The notes under the pieces are model-generated. The model was not told the DNA's origin, searched no databases, and worked only from the letters and a program-made list of their open reading frames with translations. A stretch of 64,000 bases of DNA from Simmondsia chinensis (lineage: Eukaryota > Streptophyta > Magnoliopsida > Caryophyllales > Simmondsiaceae), in NCBI GenBank assembly GCA_018398585.1, contig JAGTTD010000011.1:18653346-18717345 (forward strand), written 5' to 3'. Both the position numbers and the translations under genes were made by a program. Shown here piece by piece: positions 12,295 through 23,521 of this stretch; within the stretch, counting starts at the first letter, position 1, and each line of letters opens with the position of its first letter.

Positions 12295-12808
12295 GAAGCT
12301 AAGGGAGTAATATAATTTTTAACAGTACAATATGTTAACCATAAGTAACTCACTACAAATTCACCCATCGACCTAGTTTAGTCCATATGGCCGAATCATA
12401 AAAAATATCTATAACAACTTAACATAAAATTGCACAAATGACATAATATTACTTTTACAATGACTAATTTGACACTATTAAAAGTATAGCAATGGACAAA
12501 GTACTGGGACATTTGATATAAATAACCCTAATTTTTAACTATTTTATTTGAGCAAACTTTTTATTTTGTCTATTTTCCCTATACGGTACAAATAATTTAC
12601 TTTTATAAGAGTAACACCTACTAAACAATCAACTTTGCCTTGTACGCAAAAGTAATTGCAGTGTTGTTATAAGCATTCTTCTAATGAGTTGACCATTTTT
12701 GCTGGCTAGATTCAAACCCAAAAGTATGGATCTTTGTTGCGCAATTACATTCTCGTTAGAGTTCCACTTCTTCCTCGATCCAATCTAAGAAAAATGCAAG
12801 TTACTTTA
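12295..12808. other. AT-rich spacer, nothing recognised
   Basis: About 510 bp between the copia 3' LTR and the next element. It has no coding potential and no repeat structure that I could pair within the window. Confidence 0.5.
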
Positions 12809-14570
12809 TGTTAAAAATAAAAATAACCCGGGCATACCTGCAAAATGAGCCCAACATTGTGAGGGTCTTAGGAATTTTGCACGAGATGCCAAGTCAAACG
12901 CTAGCAAGCTATCCTTCCCATAGACGGTGCCTTTGTTTCGGTTAAATTTGGTTCGGTCAATGAGCCAGACCCAAATGCCCCAAGTAACAAATATTTGTAG
13001 GTTCCAGATGAGAGCGGGACTCGAGCTCTCACTGAGAAAGCAGCTGCTAGCGCATTTAACCCAAGCATACCTGCAGAATGAGCAAGGCCCTCAGAGGGAC
13101 CCACGGTGGCTTGGACCACAGGGGACCCCTCTGATGCCTAAGCCTGTTGTTTTGCTTCACTTGAAATGGCAACACGAAGTACTCGGGTGCGATAAACTTT
13201 CACCTAACCTGAGAGCCCATGATTGTCTGTGTCCCCATCTAACACTAGGGGCTGGCGGTTTGCTCCACTTGAAATGGAAGCATGAAGTATTCGGGCGCAG
13301 TAAACTCTCATCTAACGTGGGAACTCGCGGTTATTTATTATCTATAATACACTCCATCCTAGCCACCGACTAGGAACCCGGGACTCGGCCCTTCACAACC
13401 TAGCCAAATGCTAGGGGCCAGTAGTTAATACTCTATAAACCCATACTATAAAAGGAACTCACGGTTAACGCCTATAGGGTTCCTCATAATTGGCAATGTT
13501 CATTAACAAAAGACATGCCTACACACCCAGTCTCACAAACGTCATATCTTGGCAACAAACACGCAAATCCTAACAAACACTTTTAACATCACTCAAAAGG
13601 AGGCGTCACCTAACCCTCTGCTTAATAAAATCTTGACAGTACACATTTTGGCAAAGCTTTTGGATGTTACACACTCCACGGCTAAATGTGGACAGGTCGG
13701 CATTCACCCATAGAGTGGGGGGCTAACTGTTAAGAATAAAAATAACCAAGTTAATATTGAAATAGGATAACGAAATTATAAGCTTAAATACAAAAAAGCC
13801 CATAAAAAGACAAAACCCCCCACCCACTTTCTCTTCTCTCTCTCCTCTGCTCTCTCTCCTCTCTCCTTGCCGGTATCGCCCACCACGGGCACCGCTCTTC
13901 CCTTCTTCTTCCTCTCCTCTCTTCTCTCTCCTCTCTCCTCGTGGGTACCGCCCACCAACAATACCGACCGGTACTGCCCACCACCATCAGTACCGCTCGG
14001 CCACCCTAGTACCGCCTCCTGCCATCCCTTCATCCAATCACCATCCACCCCCACACCCCTCCAGTCACATCCCAACACCCACCAACTTCCCTCATAAATA
14101 CCAACCTCTCCCCCCTCATTCAACAAGGCCCAATCAGGCCTCCTACTCTCTCTCACTCTAGTCCTCCCCGGGGCCTCAATCTCCACATGAAGCTTCTCCA
14201 GGGTCTCACCCTTCTTTCTCTCTTAAGAAACTTTACGTCTCTCCCTTTACTAGGACCTGGGTTTGCCCCCTCCCCTCCGTGGCTGCCACCTCGCTCACCC
14301 ATACTTACCAGGTATTATTTACTTTACGCATACTTATTACTGCTACCACTTCTCTTACTAACTTAGGCATCGGAGGGGTCCCCCGCGGTCCAAACCACCA
14401 CGGGTCCCTCTGACGGCCTTGCTCGTTTTGCAGGTATGCCCGGGTTAAACGCGCTAGCAGTTGCTTTCTCAGTGAGAGCTTGAGTCCCGCTCTCATCTAG
14501 AAATCACAAATATTTGTTACTCGAGGCATTTGGGTTTGGCTCACTGACCGAACCAAATTTAACCGAAACA
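12809..14570 (+). mobile_element. Rearranged non-autonomous Tat-like LTR element
   Basis: The unit is flanked by CTTTA (12804-12808) and CTCTA (14571-14575), a 5-bp TSD with one mismatch. It starts with about 20 bp of the family LTR (TGTTAAAAATAAAAATAACC). Next comes a segment (about 12829-13140) that is the reverse complement of the LTR 3' end, primer site and first internal bases, then two diverged copies of the family's 112-bp repeat (about 13140-13340), then a polypurine tract (GAGTGGGGGGCTAAC) and a full 3' LTR. There is no gag or pol. The relative at 26212-31789 shows the unrearranged order. Confidence 0.8.
13728..14570 (+). repeat. 3' LTR of the rearranged Tat-like element
   Basis: It begins TGTTAAGAATAAAAATAACC and ends ACCGAAACA, 843 bp. 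Its middle is a long CT-rich tract (13826-13950) followed by CACC-rich sequence, which gives long but meaningless open frames on both strands. It matches, in reverse complement, the LTRs at 26212-26934 and 31112-31789. Confidence 0.85.
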
Positions 14571-14575
14571 CTCTA

Positions 14576-15505
14576 TTATAGAGAATTGTGTTTAATAGAT
14601 ATAATTTGTTTTACACTTAATTGTATATGAACGGGTATCTATGATGACCAGTAATTTCAGAAATATTTTAGTGACGCATATTGGGGGATTGTGTAAGGCA
14701 GGTGAGAGAGGAGGAATGGTGGAGGCCAAACAACAGGTTTCTAACTTTGTATCGTCAAAGAAAGGTTGGAGAGTGTTGAAGCGCATGAGGAAAAAAAAAA
14801 AAAAAGAGAGAGCAAGCAAAGTGGGACTTGTTAAAATTTCTGAAGGAAATGACACCTGAGAGTAGCACATAGGGGACAGTCAAGCCCTCAAGAAAACAAA
14901 AAAGGAGTTTGGTGAAGAGTGGCAAAAACACTAGTGATGTTGATAATCATCCTGCCCCAAAGCGTGCATGAGAGTTTTGTAAGAAACTTGGCCTGAGTTT
15001 TGAGGGTGATGAATTGATTTTGGTCAAGCAGACGCAATGATGCACTAGGTTATGATCGGCCTCCATTTATGTCCGGGATTGCCTAATCTTCATCCTCAGT
15101 TTTGGCACATTAGTTCACTCCCTCCCTATTCCTCACCTATTTCGGACACTTTCCACCTATCATTTACACAGTTAGCATTATTGCCTATAATTTTTTTATA
15201 ATCTTATTTTCTTGAACTATGCTATTGTCTTGTTTTGTCTTCTTTTATAATTCATGCTTTTAAATGAGTTGGCTCAGGTCTCACTTTTATGAGTTGCTTA
15301 TTTTCTATTGCGACTTTGTCTCTAATTATCCCAAAAAATGTTCTATCCATCTAGAGTGTTTGGTCTAAGACTTCAATTATTCCATGTTTCTAGAATAGCT
15401 CAACCATACCGTGTATGATAAGTGTATGAGACACAGTAAAGCATCAGGGAGTTTTCATGACTCTAGTGACTTCGCCACTTTAAACAACCAACGATGCAAG
15501 ACATT
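14576..15505. other. Unassigned spacer
   Basis: About 930 bp of moderately AT-rich sequence with an A15-type run near 14790. No domain, LTR or terminal repeat was recognised. Confidence 0.5.
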
Positions 15506-15510
15506 AGTTC

Positions 15511-16148
15511 TGTTGGAGAATTTCCCAATAAACCGGGAACAGGGTAATCAAAGATCTCAAGTGTTGAGGCCGTGTAATCACTTTCCTTGAGACTTATTTT
15601 GGCGTATGAAATAGTCTTGGAGATACAACGACAACCAAATAAAATGAAGTGAGAATGCTTAGAAGGAGGGATAGAAGAGATATCAATGAGAATGAAGTTT
15701 TCAAGTACTTTTCACAACACTATCTTATGAATACACACAAGTGTTTCTTGCAATGTTTTTCATCAATTTATCAACCCTTGAACATGAGGGTGAAAGGGGT
15801 TATTTATAGTTTTCAAGTGTCTCTTCGTGAAGGAACACATCCCTTCACAAAGTGACACTTCCCCTTTTAATATTTTACAATACTTGCAAGCAAACACCTT
15901 TCATGTCTATTTCTCCAAATGAACCAGAGGGAATGTTTATGTAAAAGACGACTTAAAGATGTCCAAAAACATCACCCAAATAACCTCCTAAAAGAACTGA
16001 ATGTAAGATCTGTGTGTCGACACACGGGCTCTCTGTGTCGACACACAGACACTTTAAGTTAGTTCTATTGGGCTGTGTGTCGACACACCTTATATAAGCC
16101 AATGCACTTCAAACACTTTATTAAATACTCTATTTTAAAAATACACCA
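15511..16148 (-). repeat. 3' LTR of the LARD-like element
   Basis: On the minus strand the LTR runs TGGTGTATTTTT ... CTCCAACA (638 bp). It contains several perfect TGTGTCGACACA palindromes between 16013 and 16090. Confidence 0.85.
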
Positions 16149-19100
16149 ATATTCCCCCACCATTTTCAAAATACAATCATTCTCACAGACATCATCTCCA
16201 AGTTAAATGGGGCCTTATTGTGCATCAATGAGGGTGTCTCTCGATTGAACCCCCAGCTAGTGAAGACACTGTTACAGATAATCGGATTGAAAATGGTAAA
16301 CCAAGCTTTGAACCATACAACCCATTTGACTAACTGACTATGTCATCACGCACAAGGTGTACTCCCCGTACACACCCTACAACTCCCAGATCGACACATA
16401 TGCAGCCTTGTGTCCTGTACCCTTCGTGAGTGTTTCAGAGCCAAACCCTTTGTCAAAAATCACTCCTTGAAGCCGCCAAACTTCACACTCACTAAGGTGG
16501 ACCCCACTGATCATGTCCCTGCGACTCGACATTTAGTAATAACATAAACACGGGTCCATTAAGAGCATACGCTCATCCTCTTAGATTCTCTATCGCAAGT
16601 AACCAAGTACCTTTTACACGGGATGGAGAAAATCTTTTGTGCTTGCAATCACACAGATGACAAGCCTCACTCATTGAACTCGAGACCTATCGTCATGCTA
16701 GACGTCGAGTTGAGGGCCTATCATGGGTGACTGAAATGACAAGTTTCACACCATCCCTTTAATTATCAAGTCTCGAGCAATGTTCTTAAACAAGAGATCC
16801 ACTAGTTTCAGACTTATATTTTCAAAGTCTACAGTGATCACTCAGTCTTTCATGAGTTATTTCACTTAATAATATTTGACACTGTTGTGTCCGGACTTTC
16901 AGTTATACATCTCACTCTTATACATTAAAACACATCTTACTATCACAATGGATAGAAATAGCACATATTTGCTTGCGCCACAAAGTGATCTTAAACATAA
17001 GACCCTTTAATCATTTTGTTTCTTTATAAGCAGAAACTAGAGCAACAAACTCTATTATCACAGTGGAATTTATAACATGTTTTAGTTTCTTGAAATTCAA
17101 GGAACAACACCCCCACCATCTATAACATTTACTAGCTTTTAGAAGCGTAGTCCTCCTTATGGGATATACAACTGGCATCCTTCTATTCTTCTATATAGAA
17201 GATTACTCATTAATATTAACACCATAACTCATGGTCATTCCAGTACCTTATGTACCACATGCCAGTCACCTTTATTTACATAGCTAGTTATACACACTCA
17301 GCTATCCAATAATAAAGGCTACATCTAACCTTTTCAAATTCCAATTATACCATTGGAACACTTTCATTTGGTTCTAAATTTTCACACCAAATTGCAACAT
17401 GTAATCAACACATACATACAATGAATCCTCTTACTTGTTAAACTTGCCATATGCACTCTTCAGATTCATTAACTACCTCTTTCAAAAGGCAACATCGCTA
17501 GACTACAGAGTCTCGTCATAGTATCACAATCTATGACAAAATAATAGTGAACTTTGACGTTCATATTATTTCTAGTTCATATATACAAGTCCGATCGCTA
17601 GGACTTCTCTTTTCATACTCTTTACTCTTTAAAAGTTGTAGAGTATTTTCAGGGATTTTCCCTCAATCACGATTTTCCTCATAATATATCTTACTTCACA
17701 TGATCACAATGCACTGTTCAATATCAATAACAGACTCAAAGTCACTTTTATGTACTCATTCACATTACATCTTAATATGTTCAATTCACCCATAATTCAA
17801 TCATACGAATTTACTTATCATTTATATGAATTATCATGCCACTTATAAGCATCTAACTTTTATGGGTACAATAAAAGAGTTATCAGAATTCAGTATTTAT
17901 ATACTCTTTAAATTTGTCACTTTAATGACTAACAACATTCTAACATGTGAATATAACATCACACAATAATCTAATTTACCATGCAACAATTACATATAAC
18001 TATCACTCAATTTGAGTATTTTAACATTCATCATATAAATGTTCTTCATTTTAAGCGATGAAAAGAATCATAATCATTGCACCAACTAACCATGGATTAC
18101 TTAACCGCCATATACACATGCCCCTTAAAATTGCATATGGACATTACTTCAACTGTAATAACAATGATAGGTGATAAAACTTTTTACACGCATGCTGGTT
18201 TCCATTGAAGCATTACATCCAATAACATTGGAAAACCCACTGTAGATACGCGGTCAATTATGAAATTATGACTCATCGTTTCCAAGTGCTTTTATACAAC
18301 TTCTTTCATCATCCTTAATCATGAACTTCAATTTGAATTTCTTTAATCAATCACATTAGGGATCAACACATTTAAAATAATCATATACTTCATGATCCAC
18401 TAAATCCATTCAAATTCACATCACTTCCATTTTATCAACTAAACAAATGGCATTCATTTTTATAAATAACCGAGCCGTAAAACTCATAACCACATTAAGG
18501 TTCATGGACATATTGACCTCATAACTACATCAACATATATGGTTACTCAAATCATTTTTTATGATGCATTAACTTTGATCTAATGAAATCATACATCCAT
18601 AATTGTATCAAAGCATTAATCGTACAACCATATTAACACCCATGCTTAGCATATAAACTAGCATGCATTATCAGTATAACTAGCATCATATTAACTACAT
18701 CAAAGCATTAATCGTACAACCATATGGACATGCATGTATTTGTTATATTAACTAGCATACATTATTAGTATAACTCCATTAACATATATAGATTGTTATG
18801 CTCAAATTCTTTTCATATTCATGATCATATAAACATTGCCTGTCATGATCCAATTTCTTTTACTCAAATTCAAGCTACTTTCGGATTCACCAAATAAACA
18901 TATAATATTCATGTTTACAAATTAAAACCGCAAAGTTTGTGATTGCATTGATCATGCGTACATACATTATCAACTTAGTTACTCATAGTACAAATTCATA
19001 CAACAATGAATTTATTATACACAATGCATAATCTATACTTTGTTCCAACCAACATAATTCTTTAAGAATTATTATCATGATATATAAAAGCATGGATTTT

Positions 19101-19288
19101 CATATTACCAATTTGTAATAAACATGAATCCACAAATTTTATTATTAGTTTTGGCATCGTCTCGGTGTCTTGTTTGAACAACCATGCTAAACAAGGATTT
19201 CCCTTTTAGCATCACCTCGACGTCTGGTTTTAACCACCCAAAGGAAAATTTTCATACTTAAAGACATATCAGGAATTACAGTAACTAA

Positions 19289-19563
19289 TACAACACATAT
19301 TTCAAAAGGAAAAGGAACATACCCAGTGCCTCAAGGGCTCCCGCCTACGCAGGGTCTGGGGGGGCCGGATGTACACAGCCTTCCCCCTTCAGGATGTTAA
19401 CCTGAAGAGAGGCTATTTTTCAGTGCCCCCAACCTGAGGGTGAGGACTTCCCAGGAGGTCACCAATCCTGGTACTACTCTCGCCCAAGCACGCTTAATTT
19501 TGGAGTTCTAATGGGATCCGGTGACGGTGTGTTGGTGCCCTCTTTGGTACAACACATATTTCA
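19289..19563 (-). mobile_element. SINE with a 5S rRNA-like head and Au/RTE-like tail
   Basis: A 243-bp insert (19305-19547) is flanked by a perfect 16-bp direct repeat, TACAACACATATTTCA (19289-19304 and 19548-19563). On the minus strand its first roughly 100 nt (19540-19442) closely resemble plant 5S rRNA, including box A (AATTAAGCGTGCTTGGG), the GAGAGTAGTAC block, and box C (GGTGACCTCCTGGGAA). A middle part with a TTCAGG-ATGTTAA-CCTGAA hairpin follows. The 3' end (19380-19321) matches the 3' end of the LINE at 43250-45009 and of Au SINEs (AAGGCTG, CAGACCCTGCG, GGGAGCCCTT, GCACTGGG), ending in a T-rich tail. The long TSD excludes a 5S gene and argues against a Cassandra LTR. Confidence 0.88.
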
Positions 19564-19737
19564 CAATGGAGTAAAATGTCCACATTATGTTACGAATCAA
19601 TTAATTGAAATTAATAATACATCATTAATTAAAAATACTTGCTCATAATATATGTAGCAAATTATCAAAAGAAAGGCAATTCACAACTAGAAACACGCAG
19701 TTTTCAGTTCAATAAATTCTTTTGTACGTATTAGACA

Positions 19738-19812
19738 CAAAAAGTCAAGTGCTTCAATGGTAAGTGCCCTTATCCTCTTGTTACATGACAGTGGTTCGAT
19801 TCTCCATAGCCC
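19738..19812 (+). other. tRNA-like segment with box A and box B
   Basis: TGCTTCAATGG (19750-19760) resembles box A and GGTTCGATTCT (19793-19803) matches box B of RNA polymerase III promoters with normal spacing. No proper acceptor stem closes, so it is not a functional tRNA gene; a decayed tRNA or tRNA-derived SINE head is more likely. Confidence 0.4.
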
Positions 19813-20453
19813 CAAAATTGTAATTTCTTTTCCTTTTCCTTGCTTTATCAATATATAATAAATATCTTGTTTGCGTTACAATAAACGCTCAATATGGAAC
19901 AATGGTGGGGAATTGCATCCCTTTTCTTCCTCAAGCACTGTGGTTCGAGATTGATAAACCGCAAGTTCCCCTTTGTTTTCGATTTTTACTTTTATTAAAT
20001 ACATGATATTAATCATAATTTGATTCAAGACACTTGATCTTAAACATGTGGTACAATGCATCATAATAATGCCTAATTATAATTCATGTATACTCATCAA
20101 CAAATTCACATCAATTCACACGAATTTCATATTTCATAATTTCATCTTGAATCAAGTATATATACTTTTATGCATAAACGACAATGCATCAACCACTACT
20201 CATTAGGCATTATAGAACTTCATGATTTTGGTATCTCTTGATCAAATTTTATATTAATATTAAAATTTCATGATTCTTCATACTCATATTGAATCAAAAT
20301 GACATACCTTGATCTATAGCAATTTGTATACAAGAAGAATCAAAGAAGACATACATTTCCCTCTTTGTCACTTTCTCCAGTCTCATATGGTTCGCCAACA
20401 AATCAAGGAAAGTGAAGAATCCATTTTCAAATAACGAAACTAAGTCTTAAGAT

Positions 20454-21097
20454 TGTTGGATAATTTTCCAATAAATCGGGAACCGGGTAACCAAAGATCT
20501 CAGATGTCGAGGCCATGTAATCACTTTCTTTAAGACTTATTTCAGCGTACGAAATAGTCTCGGAGATACAACGACAACCAAATAAAATGAAGTGAGAATG
20601 TGTAAAAGGAGGGATAGAAGAGACATCAATAAAAATGAAGTTTTCAAGTACTTTTCACAACACTATCTTATGAATACACACAAGTGTTTCTTGCAATGTT
20701 TTTCATCAATTTATCAACCCTTGAACATAAGGGTGAAAGGGGTTATTTATAGTTTTCAAGTGTCCCGTCCCTTCACTAACTGACACTTCTCCTTTTAATA
20801 TTTCACAATACTTGTAAGCAAACACCTTTCATGTGTATTTCTCCAAATGAATCACAGGGAATGTCTATGTAAAAGACGGCTTAAAAACGGCCCCAAACAT
20901 CACCCAAAGGATTGCCAAAAAGAACCGAATGTAAGATTTGTGTGTGGACACACGGACCCTCTGTGTCGACACACAGACACTTTAAGTTAGTTCTGTTGGG
21001 CTGTGTGTCAATACACGGTACCTGTGTGTCGACACACCTTATACAAGCTAATGCACTTCAAACACTTTATTAAATACTCTATTTTGAAAATACACCA
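20454..21097 (-). repeat. 5' LTR of the LARD-like element
   Basis: This 644-bp copy matches 15511-16148 throughout with scattered substitutions and small indels. It carries three to four copies of the TGTGT(C/G)GACACA palindrome (20939-21040), one of them disrupted. Confidence 0.85.
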
Positions 21098-21129
21098 AGA
21101 AGTGTGTATGCATTTACCACCATCACTAT

Positions 21130-22600
21130 TGGTGTATTATCAAAATAAAATGTTTTGAATGAGTTATGGTCGGCTGTGGTGTATGTCGACAGATGTAACG
21201 GTGCGTGTCGACATACATACAATAGAAACACTCACTAAAAGGTGTGTTGACATATGTTCTTACAGAAACTATAATGTGTCAACATACAAACCCTGTGTAT
21301 CAACACAACTTTAACACACGGGTCTTATGTGTCAACATACATATTAGTTTTGGCCATTATTTTGAGTGGTTATTTGTGACATTTGGGAAATGTTTTTTGT
21401 GTCTTTTTGAAGGGTTGTGTCCCTTTCCAAGGGAGACCTATTAACTTATATAAAGCCCTACCAAATCATGTTTGAAGACACTTGAAAATTATTTGTAAAA
21501 ACCATATCATTCTCAATTTCTTCCATCTCGAAAATAAATTCTTTTTACACTCGTTCTCTCTTTATGTTTTGGTTATAAGTGTATCCCTGAGACTAGCTCG
21601 ATAAGCATGAAATAAGTTTTAAATAAAATGGTTTGCTACACAGCTTGAAGCGGGCTTGACTTTTGATGAACTTCCCTAACAATCTTAAGAACTAGTTTCT
21701 TGTTCATGAAAATGGTTTCTTCACTTCATGTGATGATGACGAAATTTGTGAGATTGATGAAAGAGGTTAAGAGCGAAAGATATAAGATTTCTTCTTGGAT
21801 GTTTCTATTATGTATATCACGATGGATCAATGTATGTTCTTTGATTTGAACATGATGAAAGTCACGAAGTGCTAAGATACCTATCTTTATGATGTAGTGT
21901 TTTTGAATCTTAATCAAATAATGTTGCATTACCATGAAACAAGAGCATGTTTTTGATACTAAAAATTGATGTATATACACTTGTGGTTAATACATGAAGA
22001 TCATGATTCTCCCTAAAGTGTTAATGCGGTTTTAGTTAATAATCATGCATGATTGGGGTTTTCTTTTCTAAGTTAATCAAAAGGAAATTTGTAATTGATG
22101 AGTATAATTTGTGTACATAAGAAGAATGAAAAGGAAATTTTAAGTTTTGGGTGATTATTGAAATCAGACATTGAGGCAATACCAAAAAGAACAATCCTTT
22201 TTCTAGGTGTTTGTTGAAACCAGACACCAAGACGATACCAAAACTACTTATAATCATGCATGATTGGGATTTTCTTTTACAGTTTAATCAAATGCATAGA
22301 TAATTGGTGAGTGTAATTTGAGTATATAAGAAGAATGAAAAAGAAATTTCAAGTTTTTGGTAGTTGTTGAAACTAGACATTGAGGCGATGCCAAAAAAGA
22401 AAATCCTTGTTTTGGGTGGTTGTTTAAATCAAATGCCCAGACGATGCCAAAACTAATTATAAATAAATAAACTACGAATACATGCTTGTTATTAATTGGT
22501 AAACGAAGAATTTTAAAAATTGAGGTTAATACATGTATGATTAATGTAGTTAACAAGCTAGTTTTGAGTACTGTACCCATTTATGATGAATATCCCTAGC
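21130..22600 (+). mobile_element. Truncated relative of the LARD-like element, inverted
   Basis: A plus-strand LTR (21130-21681, TGGTGTATTATC ... CTTCCCTAACA) is followed by internal sequence starting ATCTTAAGAACTAG, the same start as in the element at 15511-21097. The internal part holds two diverged copies of a roughly 200-bp unit (22035-22260 and 22261-22450), each with CAGAC-A-CGATGCCAAAACTA type motifs that also occur at 19140-19260. No 3' LTR is present; the right end near 22600 is approximate. Confidence 0.65.
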
Positions 22601-23404
22601 AACCACAAGCTTACAAAACGAATCATTTAAACTTTCATCTCTTACAGTTTTCTTTAGTAGGAGATTTCATTGTAAAGTAGAATACTACGGTAATTATTCA
22701 ATTCATAACGCTTTCCTTTTTTCTAGCTTTATTTTCTAAAGCAATTAATTTTTTCAAAAAACATTAATTTTTATTAGGAAACTGGAAAATAAGTTGAATT
22801 GCCTTTTCACTAAAATGTATCAGCTTCATGAGACACTATACGCTGGGATCATTGATTTATGAACTCTTTGTGTTGCCTTGACCGCCTGTAGCAATAGATG
22901 AAGCAATTGTGAGAAATTGATCGAAAGATAATGAGATCCAAGGATTCCGAGTCCAGCTCCTATTAGGATAACTTATAGTCGTCTAATTAAAATTAGATTT
23001 TGAGTAAGGGCACTTAAAAAGGAAAATAATAAAAACCCATTGTTTTTTGTGTTACACTAAATTTTTTTTGAAAGTAATAGAGGGAATCCTTATTAGAAAA
23101 TCCTCTGACAAAAAAATAATCATATAAAAGTGTATTTTTAGAAAGTAATTTATTAAACAATATAAAATGTCATATTTGAAAACCAACATAGATATTGATA
23201 TATCTTTTTACACAAATTTCTTCGGATTATACAGTTTAGAATTTTTTAATGCGAGTCCTTGTATTATCATTATTTTTAGATAAATAAAGTGTAATTAACT
23301 TTTTATATGAAAAGGATTGAAAACAAGCCAACTTTTTGTTACAATTGAAAAAACAAAATAATTTTCAAGAAAAGAAAAAGAAAACTCATAATTAACTTGA
23401 AAAT
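22601..23404. other. 3' flank of the MATE gene
   Basis: AT-rich sequence without a recognised element. It should hold the MATE 3' UTR and terminator on the minus strand. Confidence 0.5.
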
Positions 23405-23521
23405 TTAAAATATGATAGAGATTAGTTTTCTTACTTCTTGGTCCCAATTGGTACGCATTGTTATGGCAAGAAGTGAGGCCACTTGTACTACAAGCGCACA
23501 TATGATCCCCAGCCACAGTCC
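23405..23521 (-). CDS. MATE exon 7 and stop codon
   Basis: The terminal exon follows an ACCACAG acceptor and encodes [19 protein letters not shown], then [11 protein letters not shown], the last helix and cytosolic tail of a plant MATE, ending in TAA at 23407-23405. The joint KGLWLG across the 8.6-kb intron 6 is the usual family sequence. A TTTATT (AATAAA on the minus strand) at 23149-23154 is a possible polyadenylation signal. Confidence 0.9.
   Translation of the reverse strand, partial: GLWLGIICALVVQVASLLAITMRTNWDQEVRKLISIIF

Larger units (their letters stand above)
15511..21097 (-). mobile_element. Large non-autonomous LTR retrotransposon (LARD-like), minus strand
   Basis: Two similar LTRs (15511-16148 and 20454-21097) enclose about 4.3 kb of AT-rich sequence without gag or pol. 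A polypurine tract on the minus strand (GGTGGGGGAATAT, 16149-16161) next to the left LTR sets the orientation, so the right LTR is the 5' one. The sequence beside the 5' LTR (ATCTTAAGACTTAG) does not start with TGG, so the primer site is atypical. The flanks AGTTC and AGAAG do not match, so no TSD was found. The element carries a 5S-headed SINE and a tRNA-like segment. Confidence 0.8.

Noticed and set aside
19442..19547. A functional 5S rRNA gene
   Set aside because: Only about 100 of 120 nt match, there are substitutions, the 3' end of 5S is missing, and the stretch sits inside a TSD-bounded insert joined to a SINE tail.
19289..19563. Cassandra TRIM element carrying 5S sequence
   Set aside because: Cassandra elements have paired LTRs with 5-bp TSDs. 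Here a single unit with a 16-bp TSD and an Au/RTE-like tail is seen.
19738..19812. Intact tRNA gene
   Set aside because: Box A and box B are recognisable but the cloverleaf does not close and the segment lies inside an LTR element interior.
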